From the NCBI GenBank assembly GCA_030429935.1, contig JAUIGH010000002.1, positions 1-45,858 on the forward strand: a DNA stretch of 45,858 bases. The letters are read 5' to 3'. A model generated the notes under the pieces. It searched no databases. It was not told where the DNA came from and saw only the letters and a list, made by a program, of their open reading frames with translations. The DNA is from a bacterium. GTDB taxonomy: Bacteria; Patescibacteriota; Saccharimonadia; Saccharimonadales; Saccharimonadaceae. Made by a program: the position numbers and the translations under genes. Each line of letters begins with the position of its first letter. Position 1 is the first letter of the stretch. This document shows positions 1-8,282 of this stretch, in pieces.

Positions 1-1653
1 GACTGGGTGGTGGCGATTGCTGCTGGTAGCGACGAGTTTAGCTGGAGCTTTCTAGGTTGGTTGTTCGGTGGGTTTGTGTTACTGAGCGTGCTCGGCATCG
101 TGGCAACGGATATAGGCGGCTGGTTCGGTGATGTCATGTCGATCAAAGTACGTCGTCAGCTATCGACCAAATACTACCTGCACCTGCTAACGCTGCCGCA
201 AAAATATTACGATAGCGAAGTCACAGGTAAAATCATCAACCGACTCAATCGTGCGGTGACCGACATCACGAACTTTTTCCAGTTCTTTAGTAATAACTTG
301 CTACAGCTATTGTTGACCGTCGGCGTGACGATCATCATCTTGGCGGTGTATAGCTGGCCACTAGCGATTTTATTCACGCTGCTGATACCAGCCAATTTAT
401 ATTTGACGGCAAAAACCAGCGTGAAATGGCAGCGGCTCGAAGGTCAAAAAAACAAACACTTTGATATCGCCAGCGGTCGATTCGCCGAAGTCGTCTCGCA
501 GGTGCGCTTGGTCAAAAGCTTTCGGACAGAGAAGCGCGAGGTTGATAGTTTTGACGGCGAAGTAGAGCAGATGATCGACATCACCAAAGAACAATCGACG
601 CATTGGCACACCATGAACTCACTACGCGGTCTGATATTTGGCGTGGTGTTTGCACTGATATATGGTGTGCTGTTTTATGAGACGGCTCGTGGCGAACTAT
701 CGGTCGGCGATATGGTCATGTTGCTGACGCTGGTGCAGCAAGTGGCGTTTCCGATGCGTAGCTTGAGCTTCTTTGTTGATAACTTTCAAAAAGCCGTTGC
801 CAATAGCCGTGATTACATCAGTGCCATGGACGAACAGCCCGAGCCGCGTTCGAGCCAGGCTCAACTGACTGTGAGTCAGGGTCGGGTGGAGTATCAGGAT
901 GTGCATTTTGCCTACGACGGTGGCGACAAAGTACTCCACGATATCAATTTCGTCATCGAGCCTGGTCAAAAAGTCGCATTGGTCGGTGAATCGGGTGGCG
1001 GCAAATCGACCATCGCCAACCTGCTGATGAGACTGTACGATCCAGACGACGGCCAGGTCAGCATCGATGGCACTGACACCACGACAGTTGACCGCGGCAG
1101 TGTCCGTGCGCAGATTGCGACGGTATTTCAGGACGCCAGCTTGTTTAGCGGTACGATTCGCGAAAACATTGTCTATGCTCGGCCAGATGCTACTGACGTT
1201 GAGATCGAGCGAGCGGCCAAACACGCCAATGCCTGGGACTTTATCAATAAACTACCGAATGGTCTAGACACCGAAATCGGTGAGCGCGGCATCAAACTCA
1301 GCGGTGGTCAAAAACAACGTGTTACGATTGCGCGGGCGATCCTGAAAGACGCACCGATCTTGATCCTCGACGAAGCAACATCGGCGCTGGACAGCAAAGC
1401 AGAGGCGGAAGTGCAGCAAGCACTGGATCATCTGATGCAAGGCCGGTCGACGCTGATCATTGCGCACCGACTGAGCACTATCGCCGGCGTCGACACCATC
1501 GTCACTCTGCGCGATGGTCATGTCGACGAAGTCGGCTCACCCAAAGAATTGGCAAAAACCGATGGTATTTACTCTGAGCTGTTACGTCTACAAATGGGCT
1601 CGACCGACAAAGCCAAGTCCCAGCTGGCGCACTACGACATTGCATCGAGCTAG
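1..1653 (+). CDS. ABC exporter, fused permease and ATPase (5' partial)
   Basis: Fused transmembrane and nucleotide-binding subunit of an ABC exporter in the inner membrane; the substrate cannot be told from sequence. The frame is open to the first base, so the start lies outside the window; 550 residues are present against about 580-600 for a full half-transporter, so only the first membrane helix region is missing. Several hydrophobic helices occupy roughly the first 270 residues. The ATPase follows with Walker A (GESGGGKST, near residue 329), the signature LSGGQKQR, and Walker B followed by the D-loop (ILILDEATSALD). The H-loop histidine is in IAHRLST. It stops 24 bases before cyoA, which appears to have its own -10 box, so the two need not be one operon. 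Confidence 0.93.
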   Translation, partial: DWVVAIAAGSDEFSWSFLGWLFGGFVLLSVLGIVATDIGGWFGDVMSIKVRRQLSTKYYLHLLTLPQKYYDSEVTGKIINRLNRAVTDITNFFQFFSNNLLQLLLTVGVTIIILAVYSWPLAILFTLLIPANLYLTAKTSVKWQRLEGQKNKHFDIASGRFAEVVSQVRLVKSFRTEKREVDSFDGEVEQMIDITKEQSTHWHTMNSLRGLIFGVVFALIYGVLFYETARGELSVGDMVMLLTLVQQVAFPMRSLSFFVDNFQKAVANSRDYISAMDEQPEPRSSQAQLTVSQGRVEYQDVHFAYDGGDKVLHDINFVIEPGQKVALVGESGGGKSTIANLLMRLYDPDDGQVSIDGTDTTTVDRGSVRAQIATVFQDASLFSGTIRENIVYARPDATDVEIERAAKHANAWDFINKLPNGLDTEIGERGIKLSGGQKQRVTIARAILKDAPILILDEATSALDSKAEAEVQQALDHLMQGRSTLIIAHRLSTIAGVDTIVTLRDGHVDEVGSPKELAKTDGIYSELLRLQMGSTDKAKSQLAHYDIASS

Positions 1654-1662
1654 CATAACCGC

Positions 1663-1668
1663 TATCAT
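1663..1668 (+). promoter_or_regulatory. -10 box of cyoA (TATCAT)
   Basis: TATCAT ends 9 nt before the cyoA ATG. No Shine-Dalgarno sequence lies between. The predicted transcript start is 2-4 nt upstream of the ATG, giving a near-leaderless mRNA for the whole cyo operon. Confidence 0.5.
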
Positions 1669-1677
1669 GTAGATAGT

Positions 1678-2610
1678 ATGAAAAAGCAGACTCGAACTCC
1701 CTGGCGAGCACCGCTGATTGTTTCGTTGATTACTGTCGGGTTATTTGCACTCGGATGGTGGTTAGTCGACGATCTGTATATGCCGGTGCTGCAGCCGAGT
1801 GGCGCGATCGCTGATCAGCAGCTCACGCTTTTGATTTTTACGGTAGTATTATCAGCCGTAGTGGTGCTACCGGTGTTTGTCATGCTAGTGGTGTTTGCGC
1901 TGCGTTACCGCGAAGGCAACACTCGCGCCAAATACACGCCGGAGTGGTCCGAAAACAAATGGTTGGAACTAGTGTGGTGGGGGATTCCGATCGCGATTAT
2001 CGTCGTGCTCAGTGTGGTGACGTACTTGACCAGTCATTCGCTCGATCCGTACCGCGCAATCGAGTCTGACAATCAAACGCTCGAGGTTCAAGTCGTAGCG
2101 CTGCAGTGGAAGTGGTTGTTTATCTATCCGGAGCTTGGAGTCGCGACGGTCAATGATCTGGTGATTCCGGTCGATAGGCCGGTGCATTTTAGTCTCAGCG
2201 CTGATGCACCGATGAGTGCGTTTTGGGTGCCAGCGCTAGGCAGTCAGATATATAGCATGAATTCGATGAGTAGTCAGCTCAATCTGATCGCTGACGAAGC
2301 CGGTACATTTCAGGGCTACAACACCAACATCAACGGTGAGGGGTATGCCGAGATGACCTTTGAGGTTAATGCGGTTCCTGACGAAGAATTCGCGGCCTGG
2401 AGCGAAGAGCGTAGCGAGAGCGGACACGTGCTTGACCGTGCGCACTACGCAGAACTAGCTCAACCGAGCACGATGCCAGATCCGATGTACATGCGGCTAG
2501 CGGACACAGAGTTGTATCAATATATCGTCATGAAAAACATGATGAACCATAGCGCAGACGACAGTGATTCTGCTACCATGGATGCGATGCAACATGGGGG
2601 AGCGCACTAG
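1678..2610 (+). CDS. cyoA: Cytochrome bo3 quinol oxidase subunit II
   Basis: Subunit II of a heme-copper quinol oxidase, 310 aa. An N-terminal hydrophobic stretch (about residues 12-32) and a second one (about 47-75) plus a third (about 98-118) precede a periplasmic cupredoxin domain. The segment APMSAFWVPALGSQIY and the following region match CyoA. The CuA ligands (the CxxxC pair with flanking His/Met) are absent, as expected for a quinol and not a cytochrome c oxidase. Unlike E. coli CyoA there is no lipobox cysteine. The last 25 residues are rich in Met and His (MKNMMNH, MQHGGAH), possibly a metal-binding tail. First gene of cyoABCDE; the stop abuts the cyoB ATG. Confidence 0.95.
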   Translation: MKKQTRTPWRAPLIVSLITVGLFALGWWLVDDLYMPVLQPSGAIADQQLTLLIFTVVLSAVVVLPVFVMLVVFALRYREGNTRAKYTPEWSENKWLELVWWGIPIAIIVVLSVVTYLTSHSLDPYRAIESDNQTLEVQVVALQWKWLFIYPELGVATVNDLVIPVDRPVHFSLSADAPMSAFWVPALGSQIYSMNSMSSQLNLIADEAGTFQGYNTNINGEGYAEMTFEVNAVPDEEFAAWSEERSESGHVLDRAHYAELAQPSTMPDPMYMRLADTELYQYIVMKNMMNHSADDSDSATMDAMQHGGAH

Positions 2611-4593
2611 ATGGAGTGGCTGATCGGACGACTGAGTCTGGAGTATTTGCCGACTGATCCGGCGACGATTGGTGCTGCCATCGGTATGCCGCTGGGCGCG
2701 CTGGTTGTGGCTGGCTTATTGACGTACTACAAAAAATGGACGTGGCTGTGGAAGAATTGGCTGACTAGTCTCGATGCCAAAAAAATCGGCGTGATGTACA
2801 TCGTCGTGGCGCTGTTGATGCTGATTCGCGGCGTAGCCGATGCCTTCATGGTGCGCTCCCACACCGCGATGGTCGGTGTCGACGGCGAGGGATTGTTCGA
2901 TGCTGATATGTTCCAACAAGTCTTTACGGCGCACGGTACGATCATGATTTTCTTTGTCGCCATGGGATTGATGTTTGGCTTGATAAACGTCGTGTTGCCG
3001 CTGATGATTGGCGCCCGTGATGTAGCCTTTCCGTGGCTGAACTCGGTGAGCTTTTGGCTGTTTTTTGCTGGCATGATTTTGAACAATATCGCCCTAGTGA
3101 TTGGCGGATTTAGCAGCGCTGGTTGGCTGGGCTATCCACCGCTGACTGGCCTGGAGTATAGTCCAGGGCCGGGCGTTGACTATTGGATCTGGAGTTTGCA
3201 AATCGCAGGTGTTGGTAGTCTTTTGTCTGGTATCAACTTCTTTGTGACGATTATCAAAAAGCGCGCGCCGGGCATGACGCTGATGAAGATGCCGATTTTT
3301 TCATGGAGTGTGCTCGTCACGACAGTGTTGATCATCATTTCGTTCCCGCTTCTGACGGCGACGTTGGCGCTGCTATCGCTGGATCGACTGATGGATATGA
3401 ATATCTTTACGTCGTATCTGGGCGGCAATCCGATGCTGTATGTAAATCTGATATGGGCTTGGGGGCATCCGGAAGTCTACATATTGGTATTGCCAGCGTT
3501 TGGTATCTATAGCGAGATCGTGGCGACGTTTGCTCGTAAAAAACTATTTGGTTACGCGACGATGGTGGCTGCATTGGTTGCGATCATGTTCCTGAGTTTC
3601 CTCGTCTGGTTACACCACTTCTTTACGATGGGGGCTGGTGCCAATGTCAACGCGTTCTTTGGCATCATGACGATGGTGATTGCTATACCGACAGGTGTCA
3701 AAATATTCAACTGGCTGTTTACGATGTATCGTGGGCAAATTCGATTCACTAGCCCGTTCATTTGGTTCTTGTGTTTCGTGTTTACCTTTACTATCGGTGG
3801 TGTGACAGGCGTGATGATGGCAGTGCCAGCGCTGGATTACCAGGTGCACAATACGTTATTCCTGGTGGCGCATTTCCATAATACGATTATCGGCGGCGTA
3901 GTATTCGGCTTTATGGCAGGGATCACGTATTGGTTCCCAAAGATATTTGGATTTAGGCTCAACGAACGACTCGGTAAATATGCTGCGTATCTATGGCAGC
4001 TCGGATTTATCGTCGCTTTTGCGCCGCTGTATACACTGGGATTAATGGGCGCGGTCAGGCGACTCGACACCTATGATGATCCGACGTGGACACCGCTATT
4101 TATCGTTAGCGGCATCGGTGTGATGATCATCGGCGCAGGTATCGCACTGCAAGTGCTGCAATTTGTCGTCAGCATCTGGCAGCGCAAGCAAAATCTCGAC
4201 ACGACCGGTGATCCGTGGGACGGTCGTACGCTCGAGTGGAGCGTGCCGAGCCCAGCGCCAGAGTACAATTTCGCGATTACGCCGACGGTATCGCGTCGTG
4301 ACGAATGGTGGTATGCCAAACAAGAAACTATCAGGCGGCCGCACAAATCAGAATATGTTGATATCCACTTGCCTCAGAACAACTCGATGGGATTGTATAT
4401 CGGCCTGGCATCACTCGTCGCTGGGTTTGCTATCGTCTGGCATATGTGGTGGCTGGTCATACTCTGTGTCGTGGCGATCATAGCGATGGTGATTATGCGT
4501 ACGATGGACGACAATACTGAGTTTACGATTACTGGCGAGGAGCTGTTTGAGCTGGACAGTAAACGATTTACCGCAGGAAAGGCCAAAGCATGA
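2611..4593 (+). CDS. cyoB: Cytochrome bo3 quinol oxidase subunit I
   Basis: Catalytic, proton-pumping subunit, 660 aa, full length against the E. coli protein. Visible landmarks: low-spin heme ligand H108 (TAHG), D-channel D137 (GARDVAFP), H286 and Y290 of HPEVY (the cross-linked His-Tyr pair), CuB ligands H335 and H336, K-channel K364 (IPTGVKIFNW), and the later heme histidines in VAHFHN. Numbering runs two ahead of E. coli CyoB. R73 and D77 match quinone-site R71 and D75, and Q103 matches Q101, but the position of H98 is M100, an unusual change in the quinone pocket. A GGGGGAG Shine-Dalgarno lies inside the end of cyoA. Translation is probably coupled along cyoABCD. Confidence 0.97.
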   Translation: MEWLIGRLSLEYLPTDPATIGAAIGMPLGALVVAGLLTYYKKWTWLWKNWLTSLDAKKIGVMYIVVALLMLIRGVADAFMVRSHTAMVGVDGEGLFDADMFQQVFTAHGTIMIFFVAMGLMFGLINVVLPLMIGARDVAFPWLNSVSFWLFFAGMILNNIALVIGGFSSAGWLGYPPLTGLEYSPGPGVDYWIWSLQIAGVGSLLSGINFFVTIIKKRAPGMTLMKMPIFSWSVLVTTVLIIISFPLLTATLALLSLDRLMDMNIFTSYLGGNPMLYVNLIWAWGHPEVYILVLPAFGIYSEIVATFARKKLFGYATMVAALVAIMFLSFLVWLHHFFTMGAGANVNAFFGIMTMVIAIPTGVKIFNWLFTMYRGQIRFTSPFIWFLCFVFTFTIGGVTGVMMAVPALDYQVHNTLFLVAHFHNTIIGGVVFGFMAGITYWFPKIFGFRLNERLGKYAAYLWQLGFIVAFAPLYTLGLMGAVRRLDTYDDPTWTPLFIVSGIGVMIIGAGIALQVLQFVVSIWQRKQNLDTTGDPWDGRTLEWSVPSPAPEYNFAITPTVSRRDEWWYAKQETIRRPHKSEYVDIHLPQNNSMGLYIGLASLVAGFAIVWHMWWLVILCVVAIIAMVIMRTMDDNTEFTITGEELFELDSKRFTAGKAKA

Positions 4594-5171
4594 GTGCGCA
4601 CGTGATGGGTGAACGGGAATCGACAGCACGATTCGGCTTTTGGCTATACCTGTTGAGCGATGTGATGATATTTGGCGCTTTGTTCGCGACATTTATGATA
4701 TTGCGCGGCGGTACGGCCGGTGGGCCGACAGACGCCGACATCATCGAGCCATTTCCGGTGCTATTGCAGACACTGGCGCTGCTGGCGAGTAGCTTCACAG
4801 TTGCTGTCGCCGTACTAGCGGCGCGGGCAGGCAAGTTGCAGACCATGAAACTGTACCTGTGGGCGACATTCCTGCTTGGTGCAACATTCTTGGGACTAGA
4901 ACTTGCGGAGTTTATCAATCTAGTAGGCGAGGGGCATAGCTGGCGTGAAAGTGCATTTCTATCGAGTTTCTTTGCACTGGTCGGCACACACGGACTACAT
5001 ATCACGATCGGTCTATTGTGGCTGGTGGTGTGGCTAGCGTACTACCAAAAACGCGGCATGAATGACGGCATGCAACGACGCCTCGGACTGTTTGCATTGT
5101 TCTGGCATTTCCTCGACATCATCTGGATCTGGCTGTTTACCATAGTCTATATGTTTGGAGTTGGTGTATGA
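4590..5171 (+). CDS. cyoC: Cytochrome bo3 quinol oxidase subunit III
   Basis: Subunit III, 193 aa, five predicted membrane helices, the CyoC form that lacks the first two helices of cytochrome c oxidase subunit III. Recognisable by FGFWLYLLSDVMIFGALFA at the N-terminus and GTHGLHITIGLLWL followed by WHFLDIIWIWLFT near the C-terminus. The ATG overlaps the cyoB TGA (ATGA) and is preceded by AGGAAAGG, consistent with translational coupling in the cyo operon. No oddities. Confidence 0.95.
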   Translation: MSAHVMGERESTARFGFWLYLLSDVMIFGALFATFMILRGGTAGGPTDADIIEPFPVLLQTLALLASSFTVAVAVLAARAGKLQTMKLYLWATFLLGATFLGLELAEFINLVGEGHSWRESAFLSSFFALVGTHGLHITIGLLWLVVWLAYYQKRGMNDGMQRRLGLFALFWHFLDIIWIWLFTIVYMFGVGV

Positions 5172-5530
5172 GTGAGTCGGCTTACAAAAAAGCCCTGTAT
5201 CGGTATTGCGGTGGCTTTATCGCTGCCTTGGTACTGGTGTACGCGATGTACTTTACGACGGTCAATGGTTGGCTGAGTGGTGCGCCGCTGGCAGCGCTGT
5301 TGCTGGGGTTGGCTCTGGTGCAATTTGGAGTGCAGATGGTCGTGTTTTTGCACGTTTTTGACGAGGCCAAGCCGCGCTGGACACTGTGGAGTATCATCTA
5401 CAGCTTTGTGATGTTGCTGATCATCGTCCTGGCTAGCCTGTGGATCATGGCGAATCTCAACTACAACATGCATATGACACCAGAGCAGATGGAACAGTAC
5501 ATGCTCGAGCAAAATAAAAAAGGTTTTTAG
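5168..5530 (+). CDS. cyoD: Cytochrome bo3 quinol oxidase subunit IV
   Basis: Small subunit IV, 120 aa, three membrane helices (about residues 12-33, 38-60 and 71-94), helping assembly of the CuB site in characterised enzymes. The central stretch LALVQFGVQMVVFLHVFDE is the typical CyoD signature. ATGA overlap with cyoC and a GGAG Shine-Dalgarno. The C-terminal tail is charged and methionine-rich (MHMTPEQMEQYMLEQ), an echo of the CyoA tail. Confidence 0.93.
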   Translation: MSESAYKKALYRYCGGFIAALVLVYAMYFTTVNGWLSGAPLAALLLGLALVQFGVQMVVFLHVFDEAKPRWTLWSIIYSFVMLLIIVLASLWIMANLNYNMHMTPEQMEQYMLEQNKKGF

Positions 5531-5542
5531 TTCAAAACTGGC

Positions 5543-6403
5543 ATGGTCGGTATTCGAGCACTGTACCTGCTGGCCAAACCTGGCATTGTGTATGGAAATG
5601 CCTGGCACACGATCGGCGGCGTGCTACTGGCGGCATCTACGGCCTGGTCACTATCTGCTGCGATTGGTGTGATGATAGGTGTAGTTTCGATCGTGGCATC
5701 AGCCTGCGTCATCAATAATCTCATCGATCAACCATACGATGCCAAGATGCAGCGCACCAAACGCCGGCCGAGTGTGACGGGACAGGTACTAACTAGCGTC
5801 GCGGTACTGTATGCGATCATTCTGGCGCTGATTGGTTTCGTGGCATTATGGCTTTTGACAAACCCACTGACGATACTACTGGGATCGATTGCCTACGTCA
5901 GCTACACCGTTGTATACACATATAGTAAACGATTTACCCTACACAGCACGTTGATCGGTACGGTACCTGGCGCACTACCGGCTATGGCTGGCTACACGGC
6001 ACTCGTCGGTCAACTGGACGCGACAGCCTGGCTGATTGGCCTCGTGATTGCCTGCTGGCAGTTGCCGCATTTTTATGCCATCAGCGTGTCTCGTGCCAAA
6101 GAGTATGCTGCGGCAGGATTTCCGGTGCTGTCGACGAGGCATTCACCTGTCGTGGTTAAGCGGTGGATTGTAGCGACGCTCGGGTTATTTTTTGTCGTTG
6201 TTAGCATATTCGCCTTCACGCAACTCGCTCTACTGGCTGGGATCATATATGTCGTGCTGGCTGGTGGTTGGTTGATGCGCAGTGCGCTAGCAACGGGCCG
6301 TGATGCCGCCTGGGCGCGCCGGGTATTTGGCGATTCGATGTACGTCAGTCTCGGATTTGTGGCTGTTGCGGCGCTCGATTTGGTACAGCGTAGCCTGATG
6401 TAG
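5543..6403 (+). CDS. cyoE: Protoheme IX farnesyltransferase (heme O synthase)
   Basis: UbiA-superfamily prenyltransferase, 286 aa, integral membrane with about eight helices. It adds a farnesyl group to protoheme to make the heme O of the bo3 oxidase. The first Asp-rich motif is NNLIDQPYDAKMQRTKRRP (N-x3-D-x3-D), and the YTYSKR and second-loop regions match CyoE/CtaB. It lies 12 bases after cyoD in the standard cyoABCDE order, which ties it to the oxidase. It needs protoheme and farnesyl diphosphate; no heme pathway gene is visible in the window, so protoheme may be imported. Confidence 0.93.
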   Translation: MVGIRALYLLAKPGIVYGNAWHTIGGVLLAASTAWSLSAAIGVMIGVVSIVASACVINNLIDQPYDAKMQRTKRRPSVTGQVLTSVAVLYAIILALIGFVALWLLTNPLTILLGSIAYVSYTVVYTYSKRFTLHSTLIGTVPGALPAMAGYTALVGQLDATAWLIGLVIACWQLPHFYAISVSRAKEYAAAGFPVLSTRHSPVVVKRWIVATLGLFFVVVSIFAFTQLALLAGIIYVVLAGGWLMRSALATGRDAAWARRVFGDSMYVSLGFVAVAALDLVQRSLM

Positions 6404-6445
6404 TATGCTGTTGGCAGATACTTAGCATAAACAGAAACGAGCGAC

Positions 6446-7654
6446 ATGAACTACACCATCATCGGCGGCGGGTTTGCAGGCGTGAAAACAGCCTTGGAGC
6501 TCGCCAAGGATCCCAAGAATGCTATCCAGCTGATCAGTGATACCGATACGTTCCAGTATTATCCGACGCTGTATAGTTCGGCGACCGGCAGAAGCCATCT
6601 TGAATCATGGGTGCCGCTGGGTGAGATATTTGCTGAGCACGATAACATCCATGTATCGATCGACCGTATTATTGGTATAGACGCTGAGCACAAAGAAGTC
6701 GTCGGTGCGACTGAAGCACGCTACAGCTACAAAACGCTCGTTATCGCCGTCGGGTCAGTCACGACGTACTTTGGTATCCCGGGCATGGATCAATATTCGT
6801 ACGGCATCAAATCATACGATGAGATTCGCCGTCTGAAAGAACGGATCTACGCCGATCTATCGGGTCAGAAGAAACTCGACAAAAACTACGTCGTCATTGG
6901 TGGTGGACCGACCGGGGTCGAGCTAGCTGGTGCGCTCGGCGCTTATCTGGAAAAATTGAGCGAGTATCATGACGTCAAACGCCCGCACGTTAACGTGCGT
7001 CTGATCGAAGCAGCACCGCGACTATTGCCGCGCTCGCACGAAAAATTGTCAGCTCGGGTGCAGAAGCGATTGGCACGTCTGGGTGTCGAAGTTCAAACCG
7101 ACACCATGGTCGAAAAAGCCACCGCTGAATCGGTCATCGCGGGCGGTCGCCCGATCGCCAGTCATACGGTGATTTGGACATCTGGCGTGGCCAATAATCC
7201 ACTGTTTGCCGCCCATCCGGATATTTTTCGACTGAATCCACGTGGCAAAGTTGTCGTCGATAATCACTTGCGTGCGCACAAAAACATCTATGTATTGGGT
7301 GACAACGCTGATACGCCGTTTAGTGGCTTGGCGCAGGTGGCACTGCATGATGCCAAATTCTTTGCCAGTAATATGAAGCGCAAAAAACAGCGTAAACCAC
7401 TGAAAAGCTACGCGATTTCGAGTCCGCCGACCGTCGTACCAGTTGGTGATCGCTGGGCGGCGTTCGAGTGGGGTTGGCTACGGTTTTATGGCTGGCCAGC
7501 AGCACTACTGCGACGCTGCGCGGACTTTATTGGCTATAGCGATATCTTGCCGTTTGGCCAAGCGCTCCGGCCGTGGCATGCCTCGACGATCGAAGAGCGT
7601 GATTATTTCACACCGACGCCAAAATCACATCGAAAATCTGGCTCCAAACGCTAG
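6446..7654 (+). CDS. ndh: Type II NADH:quinone oxidoreductase (NDH-2)
   Basis: Single-subunit, non-pumping FAD enzyme that would feed electrons from NADH to the quinone used by the bo3 oxidase, 402 aa. An N-terminal FAD dinucleotide fold (IIGGGFAG, residues 5-12) and a second NAD fold (VVIGGGPTGVELAGALG, about residue 150) are both present, with the later FAD motif VLGDNAD. The usual quinone-site motif AQxAxQ reads AQVALH, so its second glutamine is replaced. The C-terminus has an amphipathic, Trp/Arg-rich stretch (WGWLRFYGWPAALLRR) suited to membrane attachment. A possible -10 (TATGCT, 6404-6409) at the end of cyoE suggests a leader of about 30 nt, but co-transcription with cyo is equally possible. 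Confidence 0.9.
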   Translation: MNYTIIGGGFAGVKTALELAKDPKNAIQLISDTDTFQYYPTLYSSATGRSHLESWVPLGEIFAEHDNIHVSIDRIIGIDAEHKEVVGATEARYSYKTLVIAVGSVTTYFGIPGMDQYSYGIKSYDEIRRLKERIYADLSGQKKLDKNYVVIGGGPTGVELAGALGAYLEKLSEYHDVKRPHVNVRLIEAAPRLLPRSHEKLSARVQKRLARLGVEVQTDTMVEKATAESVIAGGRPIASHTVIWTSGVANNPLFAAHPDIFRLNPRGKVVVDNHLRAHKNIYVLGDNADTPFSGLAQVALHDAKFFASNMKRKKQRKPLKSYAISSPPTVVPVGDRWAAFEWGWLRFYGWPAALLRRCADFIGYSDILPFGQALRPWHASTIEERDYFTPTPKSHRKSGSKR

Positions 7655-7674
7655 GGATAGCGCCTGATACCTGC

Positions 7675-7680
7675 TATACT
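7675..7680 (+). promoter_or_regulatory. Extended -10 of FKBP gene (TGCTATACT)
   Basis: TATACT with TGC directly before it (7672-7680). Here the start codon is 27 nt further on and a GAGAGAGGGA Shine-Dalgarno sits before it, so this is a leadered transcript, unlike most units in the window. Confidence 0.6.
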
Positions 7681-7707
7681 ACACTGTAGATTAACGAGAG
7701 AGGGAAC

Positions 7708-8280
7708 ATGGCAACACCAACACATCAACGTGTGATTATTATCATCTTGGCTGTCGTAATGCTGATCGGTACGATTGGTTCGTTTGCGGTCTTGGTATTG
7801 GCGAATGAAAACCAGGACATCGATCAACAGCGCGCCGAAGAACAGTATCAGCAGCAGATCGAAGACTTTCAAAAACAACAAGCCGAAGAACGCAAAAATA
7901 ACCGACCGCTCGACGGCTACAGTGCTGAGGCCTTTGACGCAGATAGCGTCGAGGAACTGTCGGTCGAAGTGCTCAAAGAGGGCGACGGTGCGACGATCTC
8001 GAGCGATTCGACCATCAAAGCAAACTATTTCGGCTGGCAAGCTGATGGCACGATATTTGACAGTACCAAGAAAGTCGATAGTGACGCAGAGCCGATCGAG
8101 TTTTCACTAGCACAAGTCATCGAAGGTTGGACAAACGGGCTCGATGAGCAGCGCGTAGGCAGCATCGTGCGATTGACGATCCCGGCCGATCAGGCCTATG
8201 GCAACGAAGACACTGGATTTGGTCAACCGACTGGTCCGCTCAAATTTATCGTTGAAATTACAGAATTGGTGACGGAGTAA
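7708..8280 (+). CDS. Membrane-anchored FKBP-type prolyl isomerase
   Basis: Peptidyl-prolyl cis-trans isomerase, 190 aa, probably acting on secreted proteins outside the membrane. One N-terminal helix (about residues 10-31) anchors it. A Gln/Glu-rich coiled-coil linker (about 33-65) follows, and then one FKBP domain (about 80-190), recognisable from GTIFDSTKK, FSLAQVIEGWTNGL, GSIVRLTIPADQAYG and the closing beta strand FIVEITEL. The start is supported by a good Shine-Dalgarno. It is followed by two bases and then the thioredoxin-reductase-like gene, so the pair may share a transcript with a role in extracytoplasmic folding and redox. Confidence 0.9.
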   Translation: MATPTHQRVIIIILAVVMLIGTIGSFAVLVLANENQDIDQQRAEEQYQQQIEDFQKQQAEERKNNRPLDGYSAEAFDADSVEELSVEVLKEGDGATISSDSTIKANYFGWQADGTIFDSTKKVDSDAEPIEFSLAQVIEGWTNGLDEQRVGSIVRLTIPADQAYGNEDTGFGQPTGPLKFIVEITELVTE

Positions 8281-8282
8281 GT

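Noticed and set aside
697-1224. 175-aa minus-strand open frame inside the ABC exporter
   Set aside because: Exact antisense shadow of conserved ATPase codons; no promoter, no Shine-Dalgarno, no family resemblance.
1678-5530. cyo operon as a cytochrome c oxidase
   Set aside because: Subunit II lacks the CuA cysteines and histidines, and subunit III is the short CyoC form, so it is a quinol oxidase.
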